A DNA stretch of 64,000 nt from Phaeophleospora eucalypticola (lineage: Eukaryota > Ascomycota > Dothideomycetes > Mycosphaerellales > Mycosphaerellaceae). The stretch spans positions 930,001-994,000 of the forward strand of contig JAKLNG010000002.1 of NCBI GenBank assembly GCA_022814565.1, in the 5' to 3' direction. The notes beneath the pieces are model-generated. The model worked only from the letters and a program-made list of their open reading frames with translations. It was not told the DNA's origin and searched no databases. A program made the translations under genes and the position numbers. Each line of letters opens with the position of its first letter. The first letter of the stretch is position 1. This document shows positions 54,857 through 64,000 of the stretch, piece by piece.

Positions 54857-55217
54857 ATGCTGCGGCGATGATTTGTCGATATACTCATTGGTGAGGAATA
54901 AGTGTTGAATAAAGGAGATGTCTTGTGACACAGTGAAAACAATGCACATTTGTTGTCTCTACAATGTTTCGTTTCTCTCGCTGTTTGGTGGGGTTAAACG
55001 AGACGCATGTGCTTCCAACCTGTAGATACATTGGTGTGTCAGTGACAAGTATAATCACATCGGAGCAAGCGAGGTTGATGAAATAGTAGAGGATGCTTCA
55101 TGTCGACAAGTCTTGTTCATTACTGTCGTGTACCTCGTGAACTGTATGCTAAAACGCTCATGCGTGCGTGATGCCTCCCTACTTTTCAAAAGACACCGGA
55201 TGCTTTGCAGCACAAAT
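54857..55217. other. Convergent 3' flanks
   Basis: Between the permease (+) and IDO (-) stops. No supported gene. Confidence 0.6.
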
Positions 55218-56669
55218 CTATACAACACAGAGACCACCTCCATCATCCACTTTCCAAACACCAGCAAGACCCTGCTGGACGTCGCCCTCATCAATACCAG
55301 AGACAGCGCCGCTCTTCTTGTTCAGAAGACGTCGCGTCCAGGAATCAACAGCAGGCTCGCCAGTCTCGTCTCGGGCTTGTCGCAGGAAGGGAATCAACGA
55401 TGTGCCTCCAGTACCTGTCAAGTCCTCCTTCTTGCCGTCCTTCTTGCCATCTGTTGAAGCTGGCTTGGTGCGGTAGGCCAAGTTGACCTTCTTGGATTGC
55501 TCCTCAGAAGGCTTCTCCTCGCTTTCGCGCTTCTTGGCCGCCGCGCTCTGGACGATCACATAGCGGCTAACGATCTGGATGTGCTTGTCACGGAAAGTGC
55601 TGAGCATTGCCAAGCAAGCATCGAAGGCCAGTGTCAACGCACGATCGTAATAGTGCTGCTCAACGAAAGCCCGGATGTTCGCCACGCGGGAGACCCGCTC
55701 TAAGAACCGCGCGTGAGGTCCGGGCATATACTTGCGCATCTCGTGAATGAAATTGACATCGGGCGTCTTGGTCTTCTTCTCTCCATGCGCGGCATCCTGA
55801 GCCTTGGATCCAGTCGGGCGATGTTGCACGCTCAAGACAATGTCGAAGAACTGGATGATGCTGGATTGGGCGTTGCTACCGCCGCTAAACTGCACGTAGC
55901 GCTGCTTGTTGACTGGTCCGCCGTTGTCGAAGATGACACCATTGGGCAAGCCTGCCTCGGCCATGTTCTTACTGCCAGCTAGGAACGGCCGAATGCGGTT
56001 GTAGAAGACGTGAGGGTCGCAATTGTCATGCATGCGGCCCAGCATAGTCGTCAACTCATCAAGACGTTCGGCGAAGGACTTGAGACATTCGGTGACGACT
56101 GTCCTGTTGTTGTCCTCAGCGGCCTGAATGGCACGTAACATCAACGGAATGATGGGGCCAGCACGGGCCTCAATCGCGATGCTGATCACGTAAAACCACT
56201 TCTCATCTAGCGATCCAGTGAATGTATCAATCGTGTCCAGATTGGCCAGGGTGTCGGTCGGCTCGTCGCCGAAGATGGGCTTCCAGTTCCACAGTACAAG
56301 GCCTGCATACGTGGCAACAGGAGGTAGCTGCAGACGCTTGCAGGTCGCCATGAAGGGGATTGTGATGGCCGGCGGCACACGCTCGTTCGGCTTGTCTCCT
56401 CCCCAGATGTATGCGTGTGAAATGAAAGCCAGCACGCTGTATGCTCTATGCCATTCCGCATCCTCCGTCAAATGCTCGGTCGAGAGGACTGGCAAGTCAT
56501 CAACAACCTCATGCAATCTCTTGCTCAGGATCAGACCCTGCAGGTTCTTCACGATGTACTCCCATTGCTCGTAGTATGGATTCGGCAGGCTCTCAAGCGG
56601 GGCATTGGTGGGCAGGAAGCCGTGGATGGGAGAGACTTTGTAGTCCTCTGGCTTGGGGATTGGAACCAT
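55218..56669 (-). CDS. BNA2: Indoleamine 2,3-dioxygenase
   Basis: Heme enzyme that opens the indole ring of tryptophan to N-formylkynurenine, the first step of kynurenine/NAD biosynthesis. Intronless, 483 aa, ATG at 56669 (MVPIPKPEDYKVS). Conserved blocks: VLAFISHAYIWGG (80-91), GLVLWNWKP, a glycine/asparagine-rich VQFSGGSNAQSS loop (259-270), FIHEMRKYMPGPHARFLE (307-323) and the proximal heme histidine H363 in DKHIQIVSRY. A Lys/Thr-rich insert (about 390-430) and a longer C terminus are usual in fungal members. Adjacent genes do not belong to the pathway. Confidence 0.95.
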   Translation of the reverse strand: MVPIPKPEDYKVSPIHGFLPTNAPLESLPNPYYEQWEYIVKNLQGLILSKRLHEVVDDLPVLSTEHLTEDAEWHRAYSVLAFISHAYIWGGDKPNERVPPAITIPFMATCKRLQLPPVATYAGLVLWNWKPIFGDEPTDTLANLDTIDTFTGSLDEKWFYVISIAIEARAGPIIPLMLRAIQAAEDNNRTVVTECLKSFAERLDELTTMLGRMHDNCDPHVFYNRIRPFLAGSKNMAEAGLPNGVIFDNGGPVNKQRYVQFSGGSNAQSSIIQFFDIVLSVQHRPTGSKAQDAAHGEKKTKTPDVNFIHEMRKYMPGPHARFLERVSRVANIRAFVEQHYYDRALTLAFDACLAMLSTFRDKHIQIVSRYVIVQSAAAKKRESEEKPSEEQSKKVNLAYRTKPASTDGKKDGKKEDLTGTGGTSLIPFLRQARDETGEPAVDSWTRRLLNKKSGAVSGIDEGDVQQGLAGVWKVDDGGGLCVV

Positions 56670-57485
56670 GATGATTCCACCAGACGCAGGCTTGCTACGT
56701 TGGAGACCTCAGCAATGGTCTTTGCCTAACGTTGCAAGCCCAGCCGTTCGGAGTTCGTTGGTGGGGTCGCTGTTGGTGTGTTTGTCCGCGAGTTGAGGAT
56801 GCGTCTTTCGGACAAGCGCGTGTGGCGATGTTTGTAGAAGGTACCTTAGATGGTACCTTTTCGGCGATGCGGAAGGGAAGGGGTGCGGTGGAAGAGCGAG
56901 AAAGTGTAAGGAAGAAATGCGTCGTATGGGCCTTGTTTAGCGGCCACAAAGGTCCGGTGCGGCGTGGCGTCGTCCGATCTCGCGACAGGGTGAGGTGAAG
57001 TAATCTAGAATTGGTAAGATCTCTTACTCACTACCTTTGCAAAAGCTTAACTCCGGTCGCGCCTTCCCCCGGCATGTGACGATGCCATTGTCGAGGAAAT
57101 CACAGCAATGACATCTTTCCGGATTGTTCATTCGTGTGACGCAGGAACATCTGTATAATCTACTCAATGCGAACGAGGGGAACTTTTTGCCACGTGCTGC
57201 ATGCTGCATGATGATGAAACTTGCAGCAATCGAGATACCTCGACGTCCATCTTGCTCTCGAGCGTGCGTACCTTTGCTTTGCCCCTTTTGCTGCACTGAA
57301 GAGCAGCGATATCGTTGGACGAGACAAGTAAACCAGAATCTTGGACTAGCACCTCACATCTTCGTGAGCACGTGTGATTGATCCTCCTTTGCTGGCGTGT
57401 TACGCGTGTCTGGAACCTGGACTTCCTCCTCAGATCAGGATGTAAGTCATACCAGAAGAGGTGGACCTTAGGTTAGAGCTGCAGT
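56670..57485. other. IDO promoter and 3' flank of the 57486 gene
   Basis: Both flanking genes are on the minus strand. Short frames on the plus strand (for example near 56732-56998) are not supported. Confidence 0.5.
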
Positions 57486-58573
57486 CTACTCCTTTGCCTT
57501 CTTGTCCTCTGCCTCCTTGCTCTCTGCCTCTCCATCCTCTGTCTCCCCAGCTGCTTCTTGAGCTGGCTCCGGGTGCCCGAGTTTTCGCAGCAGATCACCT
57601 GCAACTTCCCACGCCATGGCATCTTGAGCCTCTACATCTCTTCGCCGCTCCTCACGCCAGACTTTTTCACTGGCGCTGCCCCCCGAGTTTTCAGGTACTC
57701 CGCTCTGTGCTCTGCCACGCGAATCTTTCTGATGTCCTGGAGCCTGGCGAGTTCGGCCGGAAGGTTCAGCTTCTCAACATAGGCATCTGGGACGCCTGGT
57801 GCTTCTTTATTCGCCTCCTTCTCCTTCTCTTTCCCCTTCAGCTGGTCGGCGCTAAGCATGGGATTCTTGAAAGGTTCGCCCACGCTCCCGGCATTGGAGC
57901 TTGGCTTGACGGCCTCTGAGCCAGTCGACTCCGCTGGGTCTACGATATTCTCCTAGCAGATCATTAGCAAGTTCCCATGGACGTGAAAACTGATCGAGGC
58001 CACAGTCGCAGCCGGAGGCATAGCCAACAGGCATAAAATGTACGCCGATCTCAGCACCATACTCCAGAAGGCCGCTCTGGATGAAGTTCAGGGCCTTTCT
58101 CATGCCCTTCACCTTGGGGTTCTCCATCTCCCACGCTTCGAACCAACACTCGGTATCCACGAATGCATGTTCCGCCGTCATGTAGTGAATCTTGCACTCG
58201 TCCCTGAGCGCAAAAAGCCAATCGTCAGCCGCCATCTGGAGAAAATTTGTAACTGACATGAACACAAAGGGGCGGCTGTAGCGCAGGGATTGTCGGACTT
58301 GTCAGGATCGGCTTACCATTTCTCTTCCACGTTCAGGTACGTGATCGCAGCCAGAAACATCTCGAGTTCGGCTTTCCTGACCGTGGGGAGACGAGCTTTT
58401 GCTAACAGAACGTCGCAGATCTCGCAGATGAAGTCGAATTCCATGTCCTTGTTGTAGAGGTCGTGAATCTCATCGCATAACTTCGTGAGAACGCTTTCGT
58501 CCGACTCCCAGAGTTGAGCCAACTTCATCAACTCGCGCTTGTCCTCCTCGATCTCGTCGAGATAGTACTTCAT
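57486..58573 (-). CDS. Unknown multi-exon protein, helical
   Basis: Proposed exons 58573-58317, 58275-58044, 57952-57699 and 57639-57486, about 298 aa, starting MKYYLDEIEEDKRELMK. The first intron is only 41 bp but restores a good frame (VEEKCRPFVFMSVTNFLQ). The second junction is not settled: several donors between 58043 and 57982 keep frame, and the segment they remove (58043-57953 in my model) is itself open and coding-like. The fourth exon follows from a 59-bp intron. The middle (MAADDWLFALRDECKIHYMT) is helical, and the end is Glu/Lys/Ala-rich. The segments WELANDLL (in the disputed part) and WEVAGDLLRKLG (last exon) resemble each other, suggesting an internal duplication. No family recognised. 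Confidence 0.5.
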
Positions 58574-60467
58574 GGTGGGCAGGCGGCCGGACGTGTGTGG
58601 AGCGCTGTGTTGGAGGCGAGCGAAAGTTAATTTGGATGGGAGTGCTGCGAGGCGGCTTGTGTTTGCGGCAGGAAGGTGCACGTCATCGCACCAGACGCGC
58701 ACAGGCCTTTCTTGTTACCTTTCTAGCACGTGCAGCGAAAGCGTTTGTTGGCCTTGCCAGCTCAAGGCGGCAGAAACTGAGATGGGGGCTCTGACTATTA
58801 TAGAAGGCAGATTGCTATATGAAAATATACACGTATATTTCACTGGGGCAGTTGCTTGCGATCACTTTCACAGGCACGCTAGCGCAAAGCTTAATTTTAG
58901 CCCGAGCGCTCGTGCTACCCGCTCCTGACAGTGACTGTCACAAGAATGGCGCCTGCAATCGACATAACATCGAATCTCGGCTTATGAAAAGGAAAGCGGC
59001 ATCCGTCGGGCATGACCAAATGCCTTGCTCGACAGTTGATATTCATGTGAGCGGGTTCAGAAGGGCTTTCCGGATTGTTCTAGACAGCACGAGGGGAGAT
59101 CGTGCAAGTCATGCACCGTGACACATACGCAATCAGATGAACTCAACTCTTCAAACAGTAGCGAATCCACATATCAACTCTGCGAGCAGTGACTGTCACA
59201 TGCAACACCGTTAACACGTGAATGTTTTGTCCAATCGACGTAACCATTCTGTTCAGGAGCTACAAGCCCTTACAACACAACTGTGAAATGATTACACCCT
59301 GATCTTGATTTGAATGGCGGTTGTATGCAGGATCTCGACCGTGGAATGAAAGTACAATGTCACATCCTCGACGGGATCTGATATGTGGAGTCCTTCAAAC
59401 TATTGGCACCGACGCTTGCAGGTACAACCAATGTCATGTTTGACGACATGGTAGGCGAGCTGTCGCAGTCTTGAACCCTTCTCCGTGCTTCAACGTGCCG
59501 TGCTTTGCGGCTAATGGCGATTTACATGGAGCAAGTCGCTCATGTAACTCAGAGAGACGGCGAAACTCTCTGAGTCGATCCGTGCCTGACTGGCGGATCG
59601 TAACAGCTATCGAGGCATAGATTGATTAGATGAGTCTTGAGGATGCTTCACGTACCGTGCTATTTGCGATGAGCCAGATGATGCGGGTACAATCAGACTA
59701 CTGACAGTGCGACCTCCGAACAGAAGCTTCGACGAGCAGAAGCTAACGTGCTCGCCTATCTTTCGAGCACGACGCCCTTGAAAGTACATTGACTTGGCCC
59801 TTGTCTCCTTTACTAACCCTTCCTTCTCCGGTATGCTTTGTCCAGTCTTTCAAATGAGACCACGAATGGTCGTTTCAGCGCTTCTCCAACCCATCGCTTC
59901 GACGCAGATTGGAGTTCTTTGGATGCAGCATCGATTGGACCTGTTATTGACATGGTTGTACATCAAATTGTGCGTGGTCTGGAAAACAATGTGGTAAGAA
60001 GTGTGAAACTTCCCGATGTGGTAGTCCGCTTATGTAATGGCGGCTTGGCGGCCGACTCCACGTCATGTGAAGCCAGGGGCTCTGCCAAGCAAACTCTTTA
60101 TCGTGGTGCACACAACGTTCTGGCGATGATTCTGATCGTTCTGATCGCTTCGCGAGCATCGGATCATGCGTAGACCATGTAAAGGGAGTCCATGGAGCTT
60201 CCGGTGCTTCAGTAGTTCGATAGTACATGCCCGTAGGAAAACTCTACTCCATCCGTGTTGAGACATTTTCTTTGGACCCACAGGGTTTAACAGCAGTCCC
60301 AAGGTTTTTTGAAGTGCAGAGAACGTCGCAAAGAGCTCCCGATGGGGCCTAGGCGTCTCTCGGAAGCGTGGCTGGGCGGGAGAAATGTTTGAGCTCCATG
60401 TACAATTTTGCCACCGATCCTCAACAACAGTCTCCCAAACCTGTACCATTTCAATCGGAAACAACAT
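58574..60467. other. Long intergenic stretch
   Basis: No gene supported over about 1.9 kb; scattered short frames with no recognisable products. Right end flanks tRNA-Leu. Confidence 0.5.
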
Positions 60468-60585
60468 GGCAAGGTGGCCGAGTGGTTATGGCGCGTGACT
60501 CAAGCAATTTGAAAAGCTTCGGCGACTCAGTCGTTGAGTATTCTCGTGGGCTCTGCCCGCGTGGGTTCGAATCCCACCCTTGTCA
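60468..60585 (+). tRNA. tRNA-Leu (anticodon CAA), with intron
   Basis: Acceptor GGCAAGG pairs with CCTTGTC (one G-U), D arm GCCGAGTGGTTATGGC, anticodon stem CGTGA/TCGTG, anticodon CAA, an intron of about 38 nt (60505-60542) after the base 3' of the anticodon, a long variable arm (GGGCTCTGCCC) as in leucine tRNAs, and T arm GTGGGTTCGAATCCCAC. Intron ends are set by pairing and could shift a base or two. Confidence 0.9.
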
Positions 60586-60617
60586 CCATTACGAAAAATA
60601 TAATCCATCTTTGGGAT

Positions 60618-60640
60618 GACATCATTCTAGTAATGATGTC
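60618..60640. repeat. 9-bp inverted repeat (hairpin)
   Basis: GACATCATT and AATGATGTC separated by five bases, 33 bp after tRNA-Leu and followed five bases later by nine T residues. Confidence 0.7.
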
Positions 60641-60645
60641 GTACC

Positions 60646-60654
60646 TTTTTTTTT
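60646..60654 (+). terminator. T-run downstream of tRNA-Leu
   Basis: Nine T residues, 61 bp after the tRNA. The first T-run of four or more after the gene, so it can serve as a Pol III terminator, although distant. Confidence 0.45.
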
Positions 60655-60716
60655 CCTGCTTTCTGACTCACGCCTCCGTCGCGCTCTTTTTTTTCCTGCC
60701 TTCTCACTCACGCCTC
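60646..60716. repeat. Two-copy 41-bp direct repeat
   Basis: Copies at 60646 and 60687, each a T-run followed by CCTGC, TTCT and ACTCACGCCTC. Confidence 0.75.
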
Positions 60717-60862
60717 ACTACCAAAGTCTTGCCTTCTGAAGTGTCGCAAATTCGGGGTTTTTGGCGCTTCTGGCAGGCGCAGGGGCCAGATTTTTGGCGC
60801 CCACGCTCCCAGACTATGGGTCTGTTAAGCTAACAAGCGTACAAGTCGAATGGGTTCTTGAA

Positions 60863-61291
60863 ATGAAGAGGTTGAAGCTTGAATGTCGAATTTTGGGGGC
60901 ACGAACGGATTTTGCTTGGCTGAAACGTTTTGGCAGTCACTTCTCCAGTGACAAAGAGATTCTGAACTCACAAGAAAGCAGCTTGAAAGGAGAATCGAGC
61001 CCAGAGTTCGTTCAGCAAGACGAAATCCCAGCGTGCAACATTTGGCTGAATGCACCAGAGCGCTACCAAGCAAGATTACATTTGATGACTGCTACTGCTG
61101 ACGAGGATAGAATGCCTGCAAACCGATTCTCATTGCTCAACAGCAACGATCGATCTCCGGCATTCTTGAGCGTTGTCCGCAAAAGTAAGACCGTCGTTCA
61201 GGCGATTCAGATTCTGCGCTCAGCTTCAGCTCAGCGAAGCCCGTATCACGCAAATGTTCAAGAGCGGTTGCTCAAAAGGTTCAGAAGCTGA
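60863..61291 (+). CDS. Doubtful 142-aa ORF
   Basis: Starts MKRLKLECRILGAR at the first ATG of an open frame that begins with a TTG at 60761. The product is mixed and weakly hydrophobic, with no recognisable domain. It could be a chance frame or one exon of a gene I cannot assemble. Confidence 0.2.
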   Translation: MKRLKLECRILGARTDFAWLKRFGSHFSSDKEILNSQESSLKGESSPEFVQQDEIPACNIWLNAPERYQARLHLMTATADEDRMPANRFSLLNSNDRSPAFLSVVRKSKTVVQAIQILRSASAQRSPYHANVQERLLKRFRS

Positions 61292-62670
61292 CAAGTCCTA
61301 CTGTGGAGAGATCGGCTATTCTAGCATTTGCTGTTCACCACGTACAACTCTGTATTTGCCTATTGAAGAGCCATGCAAAAAGTGGCCGTGCATTTCTGCC
61401 TCAGGCAAGTATTCTACACGCGGATTTGAAGATGAACTTCGTATATGTGGACGCGCTGTTGTAGAATAGAATGTGCATTATAAGAAAGCAATACCTGAGC
61501 AACTCTCACTTTCGAGGCTCGATTTTGACGCTAAAAGTTTGTGTAACATGCTCTCAAATCTGAACACCTTGATACATGGTGTATCGTGGAGTTGTACATA
61601 CTGGGTACTTCTTTAAGGGCTCCATAACGAGTCTTATTGGCGCGGGATCAGCGACCTCGTCCCAAACTGTCCAATTGATCGAATCCAACTCAGCCCAGGC
61701 CGGCAGCCGCAGCAACTTGCGACACAGGATGGCTGAGGAGCAAGAGCTTATTACTTCGATCCTCAGCTCTGTTCCAGCTCTCGTTGGACAGTGTATTCAC
61801 AGCTGAGACCCTCGACGGTGCTTACCACGATGAAGGTGTGTCTGATCGATCAGGCCCAGATTCGGATGTAAGCACGGTGACCCGTGTACGAGGACTGAAC
61901 GTTTTGAAGTTTCACTCCATCGGAAATTCAGGTCTCACAGACCGGAATCTGTGGAATCGTTCGCAACTCGCGGCACCGGTCTGTTCGGAGCCGGCTCAGT
62001 CAAGAAAATGCTTTGAGCTTTGCTATCCGCCTTTCCGGTCACAGATTGTTTAACAGCTAGGAAAGCCTTGCGAGTAAGACGCTGCCCGCAGTTCCAGGTC
62101 GACCGAGCTGAGTCAGTACAAGCGTTGGACTTGGTGCTACACTCGTCCTTCCGTGAGCATGATCGTTACCCACGGAATATTCACGATTTGAAGGTGGTCC
62201 CGCAAGCGATGCAGTGGTGCAGCGATAGCTGCATCTGTGACAAAGATAGGGCAGTACCTGCGCGCTGCGGACTGCAAGAGGCATGCCATCGGCCGCGACG
62301 AGTCAGCACTTGCGTTGCCGTGGATTTCGCCGTCTGGTTGTAAAACGCAGGCGTTGATGAAGAGGGAGAATTGTGCGCGGGCCAGTCGGAGTCCGAGGCA
62401 CACCCCATCAAGCACAGAATGGTCTTGCGCTGATTAGAGCCAGTGCGGCCATCCTTGGATCTGCGTACGGAAATGGAGCCTCCCTGTCGCGAGAGTGCTT
62501 ATTTTGAGGGTTTGAGACTTTGAGTTCGCTGGGGAGCATGTTGGCCGTAGATAGGTTTCTGTTAATATAGCAAAGACGAGACGGCAGTGAGGATTGACAT
62601 CGATGTACGTGCAAGTGGAGATATTCATCGTCGTCGTCGCTGCGAGAGAAAGCCGACGAGGTCGGAGAGG

Positions 62671-64000
62671 ATGACCTCATATCAACCGCAGCGTACACGG
62701 TCCGAACTGCACTACTGGCTCGCATCATGTCGTCGGGGCTCACGTGGTGATGGACACCACCGCCGATATTCTGAGTCTGGAATATTACCGCCTCTCGCCT
62801 CCCCGGCACCACCGGACACATCATCTGCGCTACCGCCGCCAGACCTTTTCACCGCAAAATGGCGTGCCCGTCTCATTAGCGACGACTCGTTGTGCATCCG
62901 TCGCAACATGGAGAGCATCCACGGAGTCGACGTGAGCTGGCTGCACCATCCGCACCGGAACGCCAAGGGTACGTGAATGTCGTGAGCAGGGAACAGATGA
63001 GAGATGGGAGAGCGATGTTGACTTGGGAATGCTACAGATCAAGACCAGCGCAAGCCCGCCCCCGCCCCCGCGACGACGACACAGCAGTCGCAACAACACC
63101 GACGAAAGTCCTCTCACGGCGGCCGTGGTAGCAAGAGCCAGAACAATCACAGTCATGCCACTCCCCAGCAGCCGCCGAGTACGTCTGCGAGACAGGAAGC
63201 CGACAAGAACGCCTCCTTCCCGGGCCCAGTGACCCCACCTGCGATATCGCAGCCTGTCTCGGACACGACGACAGCGCTACCCTCGACGCCCACGCCGCCA
63301 GCAAATACCACGCCGAAGGGGCAGTCAAGACGACCAGGCTTGCTGAGTCGCGCTAGCTCGGAGAAGCTGAATGAAGAGAAGCCCCGCACGCCTCGTCGGT
63401 CCTCATCATGGATATCAAACCTCAGCAACAAGTTCTCCTCGTCGACGCCAGAGCGAGGCAGCTCCGTCCCGCCGCAGCCATCTCAGCAGAATGCGACAGC
63501 TACAGTTTCCAACTCGCCAGGTGCTCCTAAGCAGAGCCCGCCGCTCACCGGAGATGGCGAGGAAGCGGAGCCGTACGTGCCCTCGAGGCCGAAGGAGTCG
63601 AACTCGTTCTTCTCCAACCTGACTCGGAAATTGTCTGCAGGCCAGACACCTGCAGCGCCGAAGCCTGTCGGAAATGGTGGCGTGTGCGAGCGCAAAGTGC
63701 TGAACGTCGACCCAAATCGTGAGAGATGTTTGGTGCCGGAATTGGACTCGAGCAAGTTAAGGAAGGTCGCATTCTGCGTAGATGTGGAGATTGCTGGAGG
63801 ACCACGCTATATCGACGAAGAGGAGGATGATCAAGAGCGCAAGAGCAAGAAGAAGGACGTAAAGATGAAGGAAAGAGCTGAAGGAGAAGCATTGAAGAAT
63901 CCTGACGCGCTGAAGGAAGAGAAGGACGAGCAGGGCGAGGTCAAGTTGGAAGGCAAGAACAAGCCACTGCCCATACCTAGGGATATTCCGAATGTTGGAA
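62671..64000 (+). CDS. Large protein of unknown function, truncated by window end
   Basis: Exon 1 about 62671-62968, intron 62969-63037 (69 bp, GTACGT..CTACAG), exon 2 open from 63038 to the window end with no stop: at least 420 aa. The start is tentative (MTSYQPQRTRS); a 5' exon upstream is possible. Exon 1 ends in a well-ordered block, FTAKWRARLISDDSLCIRRN and then GVDVSWLHHPHRNAK. Exon 2 is basic and Ser/Pro/Gln-rich (TPRRSSSWISNLSNKFSSS), then RERCLVPELDSSKLRKVAFC and VDVEIAGGPRYIDEEE, which look conserved, followed by a Lys/Glu-rich stretch. I do not recognise a named domain. The blocks resemble those of large uncharacterised ascomycete proteins, from memory. Confidence 0.65.

Larger units (their letters stand above)
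60586..62670. other. Long intergenic stretch
   Basis: Contains a hairpin, two T-runs in a 41-bp direct repeat and one doubtful 142-codon ORF, listed separately. The remaining part (61292-62670) shows nothing I can support. Confidence 0.5.

Noticed and set aside
56732..56998. 88-codon plus-strand ORF upstream of IDO
   Set aside because: Lies in the IDO promoter on the opposite strand and shows no coding signature beyond length.
1..64000. Biosynthetic gene cluster, CRISPR array or transposon
   Set aside because: No backbone synthase, array of spaced direct repeats, transposase or reverse transcriptase is visible. The lone methyltransferase and permease are far apart and flanked by housekeeping genes.

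Overview
This is a gene-dense piece of a filamentous ascomycete chromosome. Every recognisable protein is fungal. Genes lie on both strands without operons. Most introns are short (about 41-125 bp, one of 190 bp) with GT..AG ends and CTAAC/CTGAC-like branch sites, and both tRNA genes carry introns. The BYS1-like secreted protein, fungal GT25-type glycosyltransferase, fungal SREBP and Pex30-type peroxin fit Pezizomycotina. A Dothideomycete (Mycosphaerella-like) is my guess; it is not shown by the sequence. Exon joins were worked out by eye from splice signals, frame and remembered family sequences, so individual boundaries can be off by a few bases.

Layout. 0.5-3 kb: an SMUBP2/Hcs1-type helicase. 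5-7.2 kb: a 732-aa disordered fungal protein with a polyglutamine tract. 7.6-9.4 kb (-): mitochondrial cysteine desulfurase NFS1. 10.4-11.8 kb (-): a GT25-like Golgi glycosyltransferase. 12.7 kb (-): tRNA-Ile. 13.4-15.3 kb (-): an orphan-family protein with an acidic tail. 16.8-19.2 kb: dynamin-like VPS1. 19.9-21 kb: an unknown Cys-motif protein. 21.4-21.9 kb (-): a BYS1-like secreted protein. 22.6-23.2 kb (-): LSM2. 23.4-26.1 kb (-): a large protein with a C-terminal methyltransferase domain. 27.1-28 kb: RPE1. 28.6-31.4 kb: a membrane dipeptidyl aminopeptidase. 32-33.8 kb (-): ribosomal proteins S15 and P2. 34.3-35.4 kb: SPT2. 35.6-38.1 kb: an accessory-looking patch with a paralog of the 13.4-kb orphan gene and two tandem small cysteine-rich genes. 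38.7-39.5 kb (-): ATP synthase OSCP. 41.1-42.3 kb: a zinc-finger protein followed by three hairpin repeats. 42.9-43.4 kb (-): a small helical protein. 44.1-46 kb: a type II membrane protein. 46.7-49.6 kb: SREBP (SrbA/Sre1). 50-51.5 kb: a Pex30-like peroxin. 52.9-54.9 kb: an amino acid permease. 55.2-56.7 kb (-): indoleamine 2,3-dioxygenase. 57.5-58.6 kb (-): an unknown multi-exon gene. 60.5 kb: tRNA-Leu. 62.7 kb to the end: a protein truncated by the window edge.

Most genes are core housekeeping functions: Fe-S cluster supply, vacuolar sorting, mRNA decay/splicing, the pentose phosphate pathway, translation, respiration, sterol/hypoxia control, peroxisome membrane organisation and NAD synthesis. 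They have no evident joint pathway. The less ordinary parts are the orphan paralog pair, the twin MCYY genes with equally spaced TATA boxes, the hairpin repeat array after the zinc-finger gene, and the SREBP leader with a palindromic E-box/SRE-like site and three upstream ORFs. I see no CRISPR array, insertion sequence or intact transposon.
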